From: Patescibacteria group bacterium UBA6899
Lineage (GTDB): Bacteria > Patescibacteriota > Minisyncoccia > Phycocordibacterales > UBA6899
Length of the DNA: 21,604 bases
NCBI GenBank assembly: GCA_002451235.1
Contig: DKBN01000052.1
Coordinates: 8,778-30,381 of the forward strand
Direction: 5' to 3'
Shown piece after piece: positions 14,902-21,055 of this stretch. Positions within the stretch are counted from its first letter, which is position 1; each line of letters starts with the position of its first letter. The notes below the pieces were generated by a model that saw only the letters and a program-made list of their open reading frames with translations, searched no databases and had not been told where the DNA came from. A program made the position numbers and the translations under genes.

Positions 14902-15363
14902 TTAATTATTCCCCTTTTGTGTCTCGGTGTTTTTTAGTGGTATAGAATGTTTCTTGATAAATTTTTCAAGATACACAATAATTTCCTCACGTGCATCTGC
15001 TGGACTTGATGCAACCCACACCGCCTCATTGTAAAGACGGTGTGGGTCGACGCGCAACCAGCGTCCATTGAGCGCGAGAAATACCAACAGCGAAGCAACG
15101 GCAATGCGCTTATTCCCATTCTGAAATGGATGATTCTTAATTAGAAGATAAAAAAGCATTGCCCCCTTTGTTTCAACACCGCGATAGAGGAGTTTGCGGT
15201 CAAAAGGTTGAAATGGTGTGTTCACGCAACTCTCGAGCTTGTTCGGGTAACGTGTTTCGAAGGGTGGAATTGGTTCATTCCAGCCCATTGTTTCATGAGC
15301 CAAACGATGGGCAACATATTTGATCAACTCAACCGTTATTGGTGTAGTACGTGTTCTATGCAT
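14902..15363 (-). CDS. Doc/Fic-family toxin
   Basis: 153 aa. The Fic core motif is HPFQNGNKR (H78 to R86), the Doc-type variant of HxFx(D/E)GN(G/K)R, preceded by a LFYLLIKN helix. Doc-like enzymes transfer phosphate (or AMP in Fic proper) to target proteins such as EF-Tu; the NKR ending favours the Doc branch. Asn at the position usually occupied by Asp/Glu in the motif is a deviation, so activity needs testing. The upstream HTH protein gene ends 8 nt before its ATG, giving a two-gene cassette where the HTH protein is the likely antitoxin. Confidence 0.85.
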   Translation of the reverse strand: MHRTRTTPITVELIKYVAHRLAHETMGWNEPIPPFETRYPNKLESCVNTPFQPFDRKLLYRGVETKGAMLFYLLIKNHPFQNGNKRIAVASLLVFLALNGRWLRVDPHRLYNEAVWVASSPADAREEIIVYLEKFIKKHSIPLKNTETQKGNN

Positions 15364-15371
15364 GAAGTATT

Positions 15372-15647
15372 TTATTCCTTACCAAGAAGACGGAGTGTTT
15401 CGGCATATTCCAAGACCGCACGACGAACGCCTGCATCCACCGTCTTCTTGAGTTTTTCTGAAAGTTCATGCCGCAAGAGCGAGTGAACTGCTTCTGCTGG
15501 AATGCTGTAAGATCTACCAAATTTTTCAGCGGCTATCCGCCCATTTCTAATTCGGTTAAAAATGGTTATGCGACTTACGTGAAGTGCCTGGGCTAGTTCT
15601 GCTACAGAATAGTATTTCTTTTGGTTTTCTGACTTATTGTTAAGCAT
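15372..15647 (-). CDS. HTH (excisionase/MerR-like) protein, probable antitoxin of the Doc-like toxin
   Basis: 91 aa from the ATG at 15647 (a TTG six codons earlier lies inside the promoter). Residues ~12-55 form a winged-helix DNA-binding domain of the excisionase type (YYSVAELAQALHVSRITIFN, then RIRNGRIAAEKFGRSYSIP). The C-terminal helical tail would be the toxin-binding part. It is co-transcribed with the Doc-like gene 8 nt downstream. A perfect 14-bp palindrome overlaps its -10 box, which suggests autorepression. Its arrangement differs from classical Phd-Doc, where the antitoxin has a Phd fold. Confidence 0.82.
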   Translation of the reverse strand: MLNNKSENQKKYYSVAELAQALHVSRITIFNRIRNGRIAAEKFGRSYSIPAEAVHSLLRHELSEKLKKTVDAGVRRAVLEYAETLRLLGKE

Positions 15648-15655
15648 ATCAATCA

Positions 15656-15697
15656 ATCTTAACAATTGTTAACTTTATGTCAACACGTTAACAATTC
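15656..15697 (-). promoter_or_regulatory. Extended -10 and palindromic operator of the HTH/Doc pair
   Basis: TGT-TAAGAT (minus strand, -10 at 15656-15661) lies 8 nt before the ATG. The palindrome TTAACAATTGTTAA (15659-15672) overlaps the box, and a second half-copy GTTAACAATTC follows near 15687-15697, giving two spaced operator elements. Confidence 0.6.
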
Positions 15698-15706
15698 TTC
15701 TCGCTA

Positions 15707-15746
15707 GAACTAAAAATACCCTTTATCTAGTGGGTATTTTTAGTTC
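15707..15746. repeat. Perfect 15-bp inverted repeat before R4
   Basis: Arms 15707-15721 and 15732-15746 are exact reverse complements (GAACTAAAAATACCC on the left) around a 10-nt spacer. It lies between the HTH gene's operator and R4. There is no clear T tract on either side, so it is not an ordinary terminator. Confidence 0.8.
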
Positions 15747-15823
15747 AAACCTTTTTAGGGTGCCGTCGTAGAGGACGTTCGAACTGTGTTTGAGCGGCTG
15801 GATGATGCAAGTATTTATATTCC
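15743..15823 (-). repeat. Cassette-array repeat R4 with flanking arm
   Basis: Core 15755-15823 (69 bp), the best consensus copy. GTTCAAAC (15743-15750) can pair with GTTTGAGC (15788-15795) with one G-T or A-C mismatch. The end of the repeat (TATATTCC) contains the stop codon and last codons of the phosphatase gene. Confidence 0.9.
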
Positions 15824-16279
15824 TTCGTTGTGTGCATAGTCTTTCTGCTCAAGTTCAGAAAGCAATTCCTCAACATGAGTGGAGATTTGGTCTCGGATTT
15901 TGTTTGTGTCTTCTTGTGTCATTCCTTTGGGGTCTTGAACTTCCCAATACCTTACTCTTGGATTGTTTTTCAAGTATTTAGGTATAGTGTGTTCTTCTGC
16001 CATAACAATAATAAAGTCTGCTTGTTGCACCATATCTTCAGACAATTGGTCTCTTGTGTTCTCTGCTGCGTCTATCCCCAACTCATGGAGCGAAGCCAAA
16101 ACTTCTGCAGCTGCATTAAACTCATGAAGTTTTTTCCCATGCATACTCGTTCCTTCTTTGTCGTAAACCCATGTTCCAGCAGAAAATGCATGGTGCTCGT
16201 TATCTGTTCGCTTATTGAAGAGCATTTCTGCAATCTGACTTCGCCTAACGTTCCCTCGACACACAAAAAGTATCTTCAT
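15815..16279 (-). CDS. Low-molecular-weight protein-tyrosine-phosphatase / ArsC-fold protein
   Basis: 154 aa. N-terminal P-loop FVCRGNVRRSQIAE contains the CX5R(S) signature (C7, R13), and VQDPKG carries the general-acid Asp of the LMW-PTP fold. C7 is the only cysteine, so the two resolving Cys of thioredoxin-linked arsenate reductases are missing; a phosphatase role, or use of another thiol, is more likely than classical arsenate reduction. The last three residues and the stop are encoded inside repeat R4, showing that the cassette boundary reaches into the gene. The ATG at 16279 follows TGA-TAGAAT by 6 nt. Confidence 0.85.
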   Translation of the reverse strand: MKILFVCRGNVRRSQIAEMLFNKRTDNEHHAFSAGTWVYDKEGTSMHGKKLHEFNAAAEVLASLHELGIDAAENTRDQLSEDMVQQADFIIVMAEEHTIPKYLKNNPRVRYWEVQDPKGMTQEDTNKIRDQISTHVEELLSELEQKDYAHNEGI

Positions 16280-16285
16280 CCCAAA

Positions 16286-16294
16286 ATTCTATCA
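16286..16294 (-). promoter_or_regulatory. Extended -10 of the phosphatase cassette
   Basis: TGA-TAGAAT on the minus strand, then TTTGGG, then the ATG at 16279; box and spacer resemble those of cassettes 12961 and 14700. Confidence 0.55.
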
Positions 16295-16302
16295 CACTCG
16301 AA

Positions 16303-16338
16303 CCTAAAACCACCCCTCAGCAGAAGGGTGGTTTTAGG
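16303..16338. repeat. Perfect 13-bp inverted repeat before R5
   Basis: Arms 16303-16315 (CCTAAAACCACCC) and 16326-16338 are exact reverse complements with a 10-nt spacer, the same spacer length as the hairpin before R4 but a different sequence. Confidence 0.8.
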
Positions 16339-16345
16339 AATCTAA

Positions 16346-16426
16346 GTTCAAATCTCACTAGGGTGCCGTGGTCAGGGACGTTCGAACTGTTTTTGAGCAG
16401 CTCAATGATGCAACAATTTATATTCC
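16346..16426 (-). repeat. Cassette-array repeat R5 with flanking arm
   Basis: Core 16358-16426 (69 bp), near-identical to R4 in the left half and right end. GTTCAAA (16346-16352) can pair with TTTGAGC (16392-16398). It lies about 110 bp 3' of the GNAT-ASCH gene, a longer gap than for the other copies; I see no feature in that gap. Confidence 0.9.
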
Positions 16427-16537
16427 AGACCTTCATCTCATTTAGTCGGTGTAACTTACCACACCTTGTAAATCACTATTTCTAAAGAAAGAGCCCGACA
16501 CCACTTGGATGCCGAGCTCGATTATCACGGAAGTAGA

Positions 16538-17863
16538 TTACCTACCGCTTGGTACCTTGACCACCTTGAGTTCAAGAACGTAGACGCCGAGCTGTTCCTT
16601 TTCTCGCGGGTAGATGCGCTGAAGCACGTTGAGTGCCCCCGCGGGATCATCGGGAACGACGTGCCCCGCGTTTTCCTTCGCGAGCATTTCTGCGAAGGTC
16701 TTGTACACGCGCACATCGGCAACCTGCACGGTCCCAGCGAGGCGTTCGCACTCCAAGCGGATATGGTCGCCTCGCTGTATCTTCTTGATGCTATCGTAGC
16801 CGATACGAACCTCAAGAGGTTTCGTCCCCGCCATGATTGCATTAAAGTATTGTCGTTTGACCCGCATTGTCTTCATAACTTTTTCCTCCAGAATAAGACC
16901 CCATTGCTGGGTGACAACACCCCGCTTGTACGCATCGGGCATCATTGCCTCGACTTGCCAGCTGTGATGTTGAAGTGTCTCCACTTCGATACCCACAGGC
17001 ACGATGTGCGTGTAGAGCTTGTGCCCGTATTCCCGAAGGAATGAAGGCAGTTCTGCTACAAGTGCCGAGAACGCTTGGATGCTCTCAGCAACAAGTGGCA
17101 TCAGCTTCACGGGCTCCCCCTTCTTCGGAGTAGCCCCAGCAACACCGAGCACGGTCCCATCTGGTGACTTCGCAATCCAAATGAGCTTGTACTTTTCGTT
17201 CGGGTCACGCGTATCCTTACGTTCATAGCCTGCAAACAACGCATCCACCCAAGCATCATTCACGCCCTCGAAGTACGGTGAGAGCCGACTGATGACGAGA
17301 TGTCGAACCTGCTTCTTGTCATCCTCGGTGAGCGGCAAGACCGAAATGATGCGCTCTTCAAGGAAGACCCCATCGTGTTCGACGATTTTGTAGAGCATCA
17401 CCTCGTCAACGCCCACGCGGTAGTGTCCGCTTGCCATTCCCGCACGCACGAACCCGTGTGCGAGAAAGTAATCGAGCGCGAGCTTGTTCTTAGCCGACAC
17501 GGTGCAGTAGATTTGGCGTACGCGATATTTCTTCGCGTAGTTGTCCACTTTCTGAAGCAGAAGGCGACTTACACCCTTTCCGCGAGCATCCTCGCGAACG
17601 ATAAGCGGGCTGATTTTCAGCGTACCCTGATGCTTAACGACGAAGTTCAGAATGCCTACTATTTGCCCGTTCTCCTCCGCGATATACATCAGTTGTGCGG
17701 CGGAGAAATGACCCTTTCGATCTTTCGTTCCACGCGATGCGGTTTCCACGATACGCTTTGCGTGCGCTCTATGGTCTCCGCCGTAGAACGGCTCCAGTGC
17801 ATTGTACATCATCTCGGCGACGATTGGTAAGTCGCTGAGTTTCACACTACGTATCTTTATCAT
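16538..17863 (-). CDS. GNAT-GNAT-ASCH three-domain protein
   Basis: 441 aa from the ATG at 17863, which has AAGGAG 7 nt upstream; a TTG just before it is less likely. Residues ~3-165 are a GNAT acetyltransferase with the acetyl-CoA loop REDARGKGVSRLLL and the downstream N-K-x-A-x-x-Y-F-x-x-x-G-F motif. Residues ~175-325 look like a second, weaker GNAT unit. Residues ~330-435 are an ASCH (RNA-binding, PUA-like) domain: MRVKRQYFNAIMAGTKPLEVR, then GDHIRLEC. ASCH proteins include YqfB, an N4-acetylcytidine amidohydrolase, so an acetylated-nucleoside substrate is a possible theme, but this is inference. GC content is higher and the start differs (Shine-Dalgarno, not leaderless) from neighbouring cassettes, suggesting a separate origin. 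Confidence 0.82.
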   Translation of the reverse strand: MIKIRSVKLSDLPIVAEMMYNALEPFYGGDHRAHAKRIVETASRGTKDRKGHFSAAQLMYIAEENGQIVGILNFVVKHQGTLKISPLIVREDARGKGVSRLLLQKVDNYAKKYRVRQIYCTVSAKNKLALDYFLAHGFVRAGMASGHYRVGVDEVMLYKIVEHDGVFLEERIISVLPLTEDDKKQVRHLVISRLSPYFEGVNDAWVDALFAGYERKDTRDPNEKYKLIWIAKSPDGTVLGVAGATPKKGEPVKLMPLVAESIQAFSALVAELPSFLREYGHKLYTHIVPVGIEVETLQHHSWQVEAMMPDAYKRGVVTQQWGLILEEKVMKTMRVKRQYFNAIMAGTKPLEVRIGYDSIKKIQRGDHIRLECERLAGTVQVADVRVYKTFAEMLAKENAGHVVPDDPAGALNVLQRIYPREKEQLGVYVLELKVVKVPSGR

Positions 17864-17866
17864 CAA

Positions 17867-17968
17867 AGAACTCCTTGCTGTGTGTTGCTGGGGGGGTGCT
17901 TGCCCTTACGCAACGAAGGTTAGCGCACCCATGCTGGGTACGCTCTGTACACTATTGATTTTAGTGGC
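17867..17968. repeat. Cassette junction with imperfect hairpin
   Basis: GGGTGC near 17893 and GCACCC near 17925 form the outer arms of an imperfect stem, with CGCAAC and GTTAGCG pairing inside. The sequence is not clearly homologous to R1-R5 but sits in the expected junction position between the GNAT-ASCH gene and the lone ASCH gene. Confidence 0.35.
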
Positions 17969-18307
17969 TTAGTCAATTCGCTCAAGTCGAATGCCCAATA
18001 CTCCGTATTTCTGCTCTTCTTCGTCAGAATAAAATTGTTTTATCTGATTGAGCAAAAACTCACGACTTTCTTCACCAAAAAGTGCGGGGGCGTGGTCTGC
18101 AAAAAGGTCTTTGAATGAGCCGTAACGTAACAACCCCCTCACTCGTGTTGTCACTTTGTTTGTAGGATTTTCATTTTCACTAAACTCAATCTCATCACCG
18201 AGTGCAATTTGTTGGCGTTTTTCATCATATAGACGTGACTCAATGAGTTTCGCTCGTGATGCGATTTTATTGTATGGCACTGATGAGAGTTTCATTTGAT
18301 GTTGCAT
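17969..18307 (-). CDS. ASCH-domain protein
   Basis: 112 aa, essentially one ASCH (PUA-like) domain: MKLSSVPYNKIASRAKLIESRLYDEKRQ, GDEIEF, RGLLRYGSFKDLF and YGVLGIRLERI cover the whole family pattern. ASCH domains bind RNA or nucleosides and act in translation-related roles; a catalytic Lys/Thr pair as in YqfB cannot be assigned by eye. I chose the ATG at 18307, preceded by TGG-TATACT 7 nt upstream, over the frame extending to 18430 because the extra 41 codons overlap the junction repeat. Its neighbour on the 3' side also ends in an ASCH domain. Confidence 0.85.
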   Translation of the reverse strand: MQHQMKLSSVPYNKIASRAKLIESRLYDEKRQQIALGDEIEFSENENPTNKVTTRVRGLLRYGSFKDLFADHAPALFGEESREFLLNQIKQFYSDEEEQKYGVLGIRLERID

Positions 18308-18314
18308 ATAAAAA

Positions 18315-18323
18315 AGTATACCA
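18315..18323 (-). promoter_or_regulatory. Extended -10 of the ASCH cassette
   Basis: TGG-TATACT on the minus strand, 7 nt before the ATG at 18307; it defines the gene start. Confidence 0.55.
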
Positions 18324-18375
18324 AGTTCGAACCAAAAAATCCCTCGGTTTTGAGACTCTTTGATGAAATCGAACG

Positions 18376-18420
18376 CTGGGTGGGTACGGGGATTCGAACC
18401 CTTCTCGGTCATGAACCACC
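18376..18420 (-). repeat. tRNA-3'-end-like junction element R7
   Basis: Plus-strand GGGTGGGTACGGGGATTCGAACC reads, on the minus strand, like a tRNA T-arm plus acceptor end. Only 3 bp of the T stem pair and no matching 5' half exists, so it is not a tRNA gene. GGGTG, then GGGATTCGAAC, follows the order of GGGTG and GGACGTTCGAAC in R3-R5, and it lies 3' of a gene as those do. Confidence 0.45.
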
Positions 18421-18445
18421 AAATTGCCAATTGGCTTTAAAATAT

Positions 18446-18790
18446 TCAACCTAAAATATCTTTCGCATTAGCAATCTTCTTGCTGACTGCACCTACAAAA
18501 AGTCGGAACGCCGACCTATCCTCTTTTACGTAGTTAAATGGAACACCGATGAGCTGTTTGCATTTCGGGCATACGAGCTGTGGCACACTCTTGAGGCTTG
18601 CATACTGTAAGCCGGAATATTTTTTCGAACCGTAAATACGATCAAGATAGGTGCGCTTTAAGATTCCCGGCCCATCTTTTTGATAATAAAAGAGGTGGGT
18701 GGCACATTTTGCACACGAAATATCAAGGAGACGTGAGTAGCCACCGCGCGCCTTCTTATATTTATCACTTTTGAATAGGGCATGCGCCAT
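18446..18790 (-). CDS. Zn-ribbon-like small protein, paralog A
   Basis: 114 aa, family not recognised. Two CxxC knuckles (ISCAKCATH at C26/C29 and LVCPKCKQL near 73-76) about 45 residues apart should bind one Zn ion. The N-terminal block KARGGYSRLLDISC, then YYQKDGPGILKRTYLDRI, is closely similar to the protein at 21052-21384, so they are paralogs. The ATG at 18790 follows TGC-TATAGT by 7 nt (leaderless type). It follows the terminator of the operon to its right and is therefore its own transcription unit. Confidence 0.75.
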   Translation of the reverse strand: MAHALFKSDKYKKARGGYSRLLDISCAKCATHLFYYQKDGPGILKRTYLDRIYGSKKYSGLQYASLKSVPQLVCPKCKQLIGVPFNYVKEDRSAFRLFVGAVSKKIANAKDILG

Positions 18791-18797
18791 ATGGTTA

Positions 18798-18806
18798 ACT
18801 ATAGCA
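18798..18806 (-). promoter_or_regulatory. Extended -10 for Zn-ribbon paralog A
   Basis: TGC-TATAGT on the minus strand, 7 nt before the ATG at 18790; the box is identical to that of the AAG gene at 1920. Confidence 0.5.
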
Positions 18807-18808
18807 TG

Positions 18809-18846
18809 ACGAAAAGAAATGGCCTCGACGCGAAGTCGAAGCCATT
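18809..18846 (-). terminator. Rho-independent terminator of the RibA-PyrF/Gmk-like operon
   Basis: 12-bp stem (18818-18829 with 18835-18846, one G-T wobble) and a 5-nt loop, followed on the minus strand by TTTCTTTTC. It lies 12 bp beyond the stop of the guanylate-kinase-like gene. Confidence 0.85.
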
Positions 18847-18858
18847 GAGACGACCGAG

Positions 18859-19419
18859 TTACTCGATCGCACGAAGGTACTCCTTGTAAATGACATGCGC
18901 AACAGCGTCAGCTGATCCGTTGGTGTTAATGACACGATAGTCGATGTGTCGATCGAACTCACCGCCATATAGCTGACCAAGCTCGGCGATTCCCGCTGCG
19001 AGCCGCTTTGCGTCAGGGTCGCGTCCATCCTCTAAACGCCTGGTGAGAGTAGTAATGTCTGTCTCGACGTAGATCCGAAACAGGCGTTCGGGGAAATTCT
19101 GCTCCATCACGTCCACCCGATGGATCGGCCAGTCGAGAAGCGGGAACTTTCCTTCTGCGAACGCTCGCTGAATGGGCTCTCGCGGAGTGGCATAGCGGAT
19201 GCCATACAGCTCGTTCACGACAAGTATTTTCTTGTCACGAACGAGCTTGTCGAGTTTCTTGTTACTCACTGCCACTTTGTCTCGCTCTCCCATTCGGAGC
19301 TTTCTTGTGATGTACGGGGAGATGTAGACAAACCGATCGTCGAGCTTCCGCAGCAGTGCGACAATGGAGCTCTTACCGACTCCAGACGGGCCTAACAGGA
19401 GAAGGAACTTAGCTCCCAT
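18859..19419 (-). CDS. Guanylate-kinase-like nucleotide kinase
   Basis: 186 aa. P-loop GPSGVGKSS at residues 10-18, then YITRKLRMGERDK (the TRKPRxGE GMP-binding motif of guanylate kinases), VNELYGIRYATP (like the xxYGT motif) and RRLEDGRD in the lid region. The GMP-site residues differ enough that the acceptor might be a modified or different nucleotide monophosphate. It overlaps the upstream fusion gene by 11 nt, so the two are translationally coupled. It may be an extra, specialised kinase in addition to a housekeeping Gmk elsewhere; this is inference. Confidence 0.82.
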   Translation of the reverse strand: MGAKFLLLLGPSGVGKSSIVALLRKLDDRFVYISPYITRKLRMGERDKVAVSNKKLDKLVRDKKILVVNELYGIRYATPREPIQRAFAEGKFPLLDWPIHRVDVMEQNFPERLFRIYVETDITTLTRRLEDGRDPDAKRLAAGIAELGQLYGGEFDRHIDYRVINTNGSADAVAHVIYKEYLRAIE

Positions 19420-21055
19420 TTTGTGATCTCCCTTCGTTCAGGACTTGCTTGAGTTCGACGACAGCATCGAGGATCTTTTGACGCCACCTGCGTTCCTCAG
19501 ACTCATATGGATAGAGGATGCCACGTGAAGAATTCACGAAGACGCCTCGTCCCGACGAATCAAGCAGTTGCCGAAAGTGACTCAAGTTTCCACCCTGCGC
19601 GCCGTACCCAGCAAACAGTATTGGCATCTCATTGGGGATGATCTGCCGTACCAGAGAGAGATCGACGTCGGATGTTGAAGAGAGCACAGGAATCAGATTG
19701 GCTCCTTTGTTCCATCGCTCAACGACCAGCTTGAGCATATACCGCCAGAGTGAGTCACCATTTTGCATGAGCGCGTCTTGGACTACATTGCCTCCAGGGT
19801 TGCTCGTCTTCACGAGCACGATGCCTGCCTTGTCAGATAGCGACTCGAATGGCCGCAGGACGTCATCGCCCATATAGGGATTGACCACCAATCCGTCGGC
19901 TCCCACTTTCTCGAAGATACCTGAGAGATATGCCTCCATTGTGTTATCGATATCGCCTACCTTTGCATCGATGAACACCGGGACCTCGGGAAAGAACTCC
20001 TGGGCGTAGCGAACAACTCTTACCAGCAGTTCTTGTCCGTTGCCGATTGAGTCAAAGAACGCCTTCTGCACCTTGTATGCACACACGTACGGACCGGTGA
20101 TATCGATAACCTCGCGCAAGAAGCGTAGCGCCTTCACCCAGTCAGCTGTGTGTTCGCCAGTGATGCTCTTCGGCATCTTCGCCACGTCCGGATCGAGTCC
20201 GCAGCAGGCCAGTGTGTCTTTGGACACCATTGCATGCCGGAGCAGTGAAACCGCATTCCTTGGGACACGATCTTTCGATGCAACGAGTCCCACATGCCCG
20301 AGATACCGCTGCTTGGCGTCAAGGTGCTGAGATGTGTGCTCGGTGGGCGGCACCACGACCGGAGTCTGTCCTCCGACCGTGTACCCGTTCTCACCGAACA
20401 CTCCTACCTTGTGCACGTTGTTGGTCGCGAGATTGATCTGCATCGTCGTCGGCACTCCAAAAAACTTGAGGATGCCAACGACCCCACTGTACGTGCGTGC
20501 ATCAATGATCCCGTCCGGGGTGATCGCCTCTGCCGCTTCGACCGTATTCATCTGAAGCAAGGTCTGGAGCCGAAGCGTAGCAAGCTTAAACGGCAGTCCG
20601 AGCCCACGCCCATCTTGTCGCGGGATGTTGATGACCATTCCTTCTCCCGCGTTCCCGATCGTCTCAAGTCCGAGTTCGAGCTGCTCTCGGCACTCGCATG
20701 TACGATCGCCAAAGACTTGCCCGGTCTCGCACCCCGAATCGACCCGAATGAGGAGCAGGTCGCGCCCACTAAAAATGGGCATGAAATTTATGTCGAGCTT
20801 CGCTTTGATAATGACTGAATATTTCCCCCAAGTATCGTCGATACCAAAATCGAATTGGTAGAACTCGCCAAAGTCGGTACGGATGAGGCCCATACCTCTC
20901 CGCGTCACAATGAACCAGCGTGTCGCACCATTCTCTGTGACGGAAATCTGTCTTCCTTTCGGAATCAATGATTCTTTCGCCTCAGCGATGAGTGTGCGCA
21001 CCGCTTCGACGGTCGTGCTCGTCCGCTCTGCAATTTCTTCTAAGTTGAGTATCAC
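19409..21055 (-). CDS. GTP-cyclohydrolase-II-like / orotidine-5'-phosphate decarboxylase fusion
   Basis: 548 aa. Residues ~95-255 match GTP cyclohydrolase II (RibA): SGCETGQVFGDRTCEC holds the three Zn-ligand Cys (C109, C120, C122), and DGRGLGL (R150) and LATNNVHKVGV follow. The E. coli KIRAYALQ segment reads KLATLRLQ here, so the catalytic Tyr seems replaced by Leu161. Residues ~275-545 are OMP decarboxylase type 2 (PyrF): K328, DAKVGDIDNT (D363, K365, D368), VNPYMGDD, SSRGILYPY (phosphate-binding R511). Residues 1-90 are an extra domain starting with an HTH-like helix pair. The GTG start has AAGGAGA upstream and overlaps the stop of the Zn-ribbon gene. The GCH-II part could be a uracil-catabolism URC1-like enzyme rather than a riboflavin enzyme. 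Confidence 0.9.
   Translation of the reverse strand: MILNLEEIAERTSTTVEAVRTLIAEAKESLIPKGRQISVTENGATRWFIVTRRGMGLIRTDFGEFYQFDFGIDDTWGKYSVIIKAKLDINFMPIFSGRDLLLIRVDSGCETGQVFGDRTCECREQLELGLETIGNAGEGMVINIPRQDGRGLGLPFKLATLRLQTLLQMNTVEAAEAITPDGIIDARTYSGVVGILKFFGVPTTMQINLATNNVHKVGVFGENGYTVGGQTPVVVPPTEHTSQHLDAKQRYLGHVGLVASKDRVPRNAVSLLRHAMVSKDTLACCGLDPDVAKMPKSITGEHTADWVKALRFLREVIDITGPYVCAYKVQKAFFDSIGNGQELLVRVVRYAQEFFPEVPVFIDAKVGDIDNTMEAYLSGIFEKVGADGLVVNPYMGDDVLRPFESLSDKAGIVLVKTSNPGGNVVQDALMQNGDSLWRYMLKLVVERWNKGANLIPVLSSTSDVDLSLVRQIIPNEMPILFAGYGAQGGNLSHFRQLLDSSGRGVFVNSSRGILYPYESEERRWRQKILDAVVELKQVLNEGRSQNGS

Noticed and set aside
15815..16279. Thioredoxin-dependent arsenate reductase (arsC).
   Set aside because: Only one Cys is present; the two resolving cysteines needed for that mechanism are absent.
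11958..16426. Canonical integron attC sites.
   Set aside because: Strict RYYYAAC/GTTRRRY boxes and a conserved L''/L' stem are missing in all copies and no IntI is in the window, so I call the array integron-like only.
13028..16426. CRISPR array.
   Set aside because: The repeats are ~70 bp, spaced by 600-1000 bp, and the intervals are genes, not uniform spacers.
18308..18430. N-terminal extension of the ASCH protein.
   Set aside because: It runs through junction element R7, whereas 18307 has a well-placed -10 box and begins exactly at the domain.
18376..18450. A tRNA gene on the minus strand (GGTTCGAATCC-type T-arm with acceptor-like end).
   Set aside because: The T stem pairs over only 3 bp, no matching 5' acceptor strand lies within 100 nt, and a plausible CDS end occupies the expected 5' half.
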